Source: Gammaproteobacteria bacterium
Lineage (GTDB): Bacteria > Pseudomonadota > Gammaproteobacteria > Arenicellales > Poriferihabitantaceae
Direction: 5' to 3'
Assembly: GCA_020027415.1 (NCBI GenBank)
Contig: JAHRAW010000179.1
Span: 1 to 14,672 of the forward strand
Length of the DNA stretch: 14,672 nt
Shown: one piece after another, positions 13,642 to 14,672 of the stretch
How positions within the stretch are numbered: position 1 is the stretch's first letter
Layout of the letters: each line of letters opens with the position of its first letter
Made by a program: the position numbers and the translations under genes
The notes under the pieces: model-generated
Seen by the model: only the letters and a program-made list of their open reading frames with translations
Databases searched by the model: none
What the model was told of the DNA's origin: nothing

Positions 13642-14667
13642 ATGATTGACCTGCGCAGCGATACCGTCACCACCCCCGGCGATGACATGCGCCGCGCGAT
13701 GGCGCAGGCTGCGGTTGGCGATGATGTATACGGCGAAGACCCGACGGTGCAACACCTGGAACGCAAAATAGCAGACCTGGCGGGGCAGGAAGCGGCGCTG
13801 TTTTTTCCTTCCGGCACGCAGAGCAACTTGGCGGCGTTGTTGAGTCATTGTCAGCGCGGCGATGAGTATATTGTCGCGCAGAATGCGCACACCTATCGCT
13901 ATGAAGCCGGCGGCGCGGCGGTGTTGGGCGGCATTCAGCCGCAGCCGTTGGAATGCGAGCACGACGGCACGCTGGACCTTGACAAAGTGGCGGACGCGGT
14001 CAAAGTGGATGATTTTCATTTTGCCCGCAGCCGCTTGCTGGCGTTGGAAAATACCATTGGCGGCAAGGCGCTGCCGCTGGATTATTTGGCGCGCGCCGAA
14101 GCGGTGGCGCGGCGGCATAATCTCGGCTTGCATCTGGATGGCGCGCGCATCTTCAACGCTGCGGTGGCGTTGGGGGTGGAAGTTTCGCAACTCACGCGGC
14201 GCTTTGATTCGGTTTCCATTTGTCTCTCCAAAGGCTTGGGGGCGCCGATTGGCTCGCTGTTATGCGCCCGCCATGATCTCATTGACCGCGCGCGCCGCTG
14301 GCGCAAAATGCTCGGCGGCGGCATGCGTCAAGTCGGCATTCTGGCGGCGGCGGGCATCTACGCGCTGGAACACAACCGTGACCGCCTCCAACAAGACCAC
14401 CTGCACGCGCAACAATTAGCCGCAGCGTGCGCCGCGATTGAGCAATTCAAAGTGGTGGACGGCAAGGCGCATACCAACATGGTGTTTGTCGCCACCACGC
14501 TGTCGGAAAATGAATTCGCCGCCTTGCAAGCGCACGCCAAAGCCAACGGCTTGTTGCTTGGCGGACGCTTGGGGGGAAATATTCTGCGCCTCGTTACGCA
14601 TAAGCAAATCAGCGCGCAAGACATCACTAAGGCGGCGCAAATCTGCGCCGAATTTTTCGCGCAGTAA
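13642..14667 (+). CDS. ltaE: Low-specificity L-threonine aldolase
   Basis: LtaE is a cytosolic PLP enzyme that cleaves L-threonine or L-allo-threonine to glycine and acetaldehyde, a side route to glycine. The 341-aa product is close to the usual 333-340 aa. The N-terminal IDLRSDTVTTP signature is present, with GDDVYGEDPTV (26-36), H83, H126, the PLP-ring Asp in HLDGARI (D166, R169) and the PLP-binding lysine K197 in SICLSKGLGAP. H83, H126 and K197 have the same numbers as I recall for the E. coli enzyme. The GGRLGGNILRLVTH block near the C-terminus is also typical. The start ATG is fixed by the N-terminal signature although no Shine-Dalgarno precedes it. Divergent from nhaB; the gene ends 5 nt before the window edge, so any downstream partner is unseen. 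Confidence 0.95.
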   Translation: MIDLRSDTVTTPGDDMRRAMAQAAVGDDVYGEDPTVQHLERKIADLAGQEAALFFPSGTQSNLAALLSHCQRGDEYIVAQNAHTYRYEAGGAAVLGGIQPQPLECEHDGTLDLDKVADAVKVDDFHFARSRLLALENTIGGKALPLDYLARAEAVARRHNLGLHLDGARIFNAAVALGVEVSQLTRRFDSVSICLSKGLGAPIGSLLCARHDLIDRARRWRKMLGGGMRQVGILAAAGIYALEHNRDRLQQDHLHAQQLAAACAAIEQFKVVDGKAHTNMVFVATTLSENEFAALQAHAKANGLLLGGRLGGNILRLVTHKQISAQDITKAAQICAEFFAQ

Positions 14668-14672
14668 CGCAA

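Noticed and set aside
13600..14190. 196-codon minus-strand frame opposite ltaE
   Set aside because: It is a shadow of the clearly conserved ltaE codons; no motif or start signal.
1..14672. CRISPR array, insertion sequence, prophage, tRNA or rRNA
   Set aside because: No spaced direct repeats of 20 bp or more, no transposase or integrase motifs, and no tRNA-like cloverleaf were seen on either strand.

Overview
The window looks like a stretch of ordinary chromosome from a gammaproteobacterium (moderately high GC; closest lineage not determinable from the sequence alone). The signs are a Pseudomonas-type Mg-dependent HemB, an NhaB antiporter, ZapE, CysQ, a PF04204-type MetA and a LoiP-like M48 lipoprotein. 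It is densely packed with housekeeping and metabolic genes. I see no phage, transposon, CRISPR, tRNA or rRNA.

Layout. (1) Positions 1-3072, minus strand: cysQ (sulfur/nucleotide metabolism), a divergent adenylate-kinase-like gene with a long basic tail, hemB (heme), and a cut-off small gene overlapping the end of hemB. A near-consensus promoter (TTGACC, 17 bp, TATAAT) lies across the cysQ stop codon and reads into the kinase gene. (2) Positions 3073-5078, plus strand: zapE (division-associated ATPase), a 313-bp gap with a possible hairpin and a repeated leader, and comEA-like (exported helix-hairpin-helix protein), closed by a textbook terminator. (3) Positions 9082-5134, minus strand: a probable four-gene operon with 13-16 nt gaps: MidA-like methyltransferase, uppP, a conserved P-loop ATPase of unknown role, and metA. 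(4) 9249-9989, plus strand: a pteridine-reductase-type SDR, divergent from that operon. (5) Positions 13441-10061, minus strand: nhaB, a hotdog thioesterase, an M48 metalloprotease with a twin-arginine/lipoprotein signal, and a small lipoprotein of unknown function. (6) 13642-14667, plus strand: ltaE.

The genes serve heme, methionine, folate/pteridine, cell-wall lipid carrier, envelope quality control and sodium homeostasis, so this is a housekeeping neighbourhood and not one dedicated system. I did not find a clear undescribed multi-gene system. The items most worth a second look are: the adenylate-kinase-like protein that lacks several catalytic residues but carries a histone-H1-like tail; the conserved ATPase next to metA; the M48 protease/lipoprotein pair; and a recurring pattern of short 6-8 nt tandem arrays in several gaps and in one coding region, one of which has a clean G-quadruplex pattern. 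Most genes here also lack a visible Shine-Dalgarno sequence.
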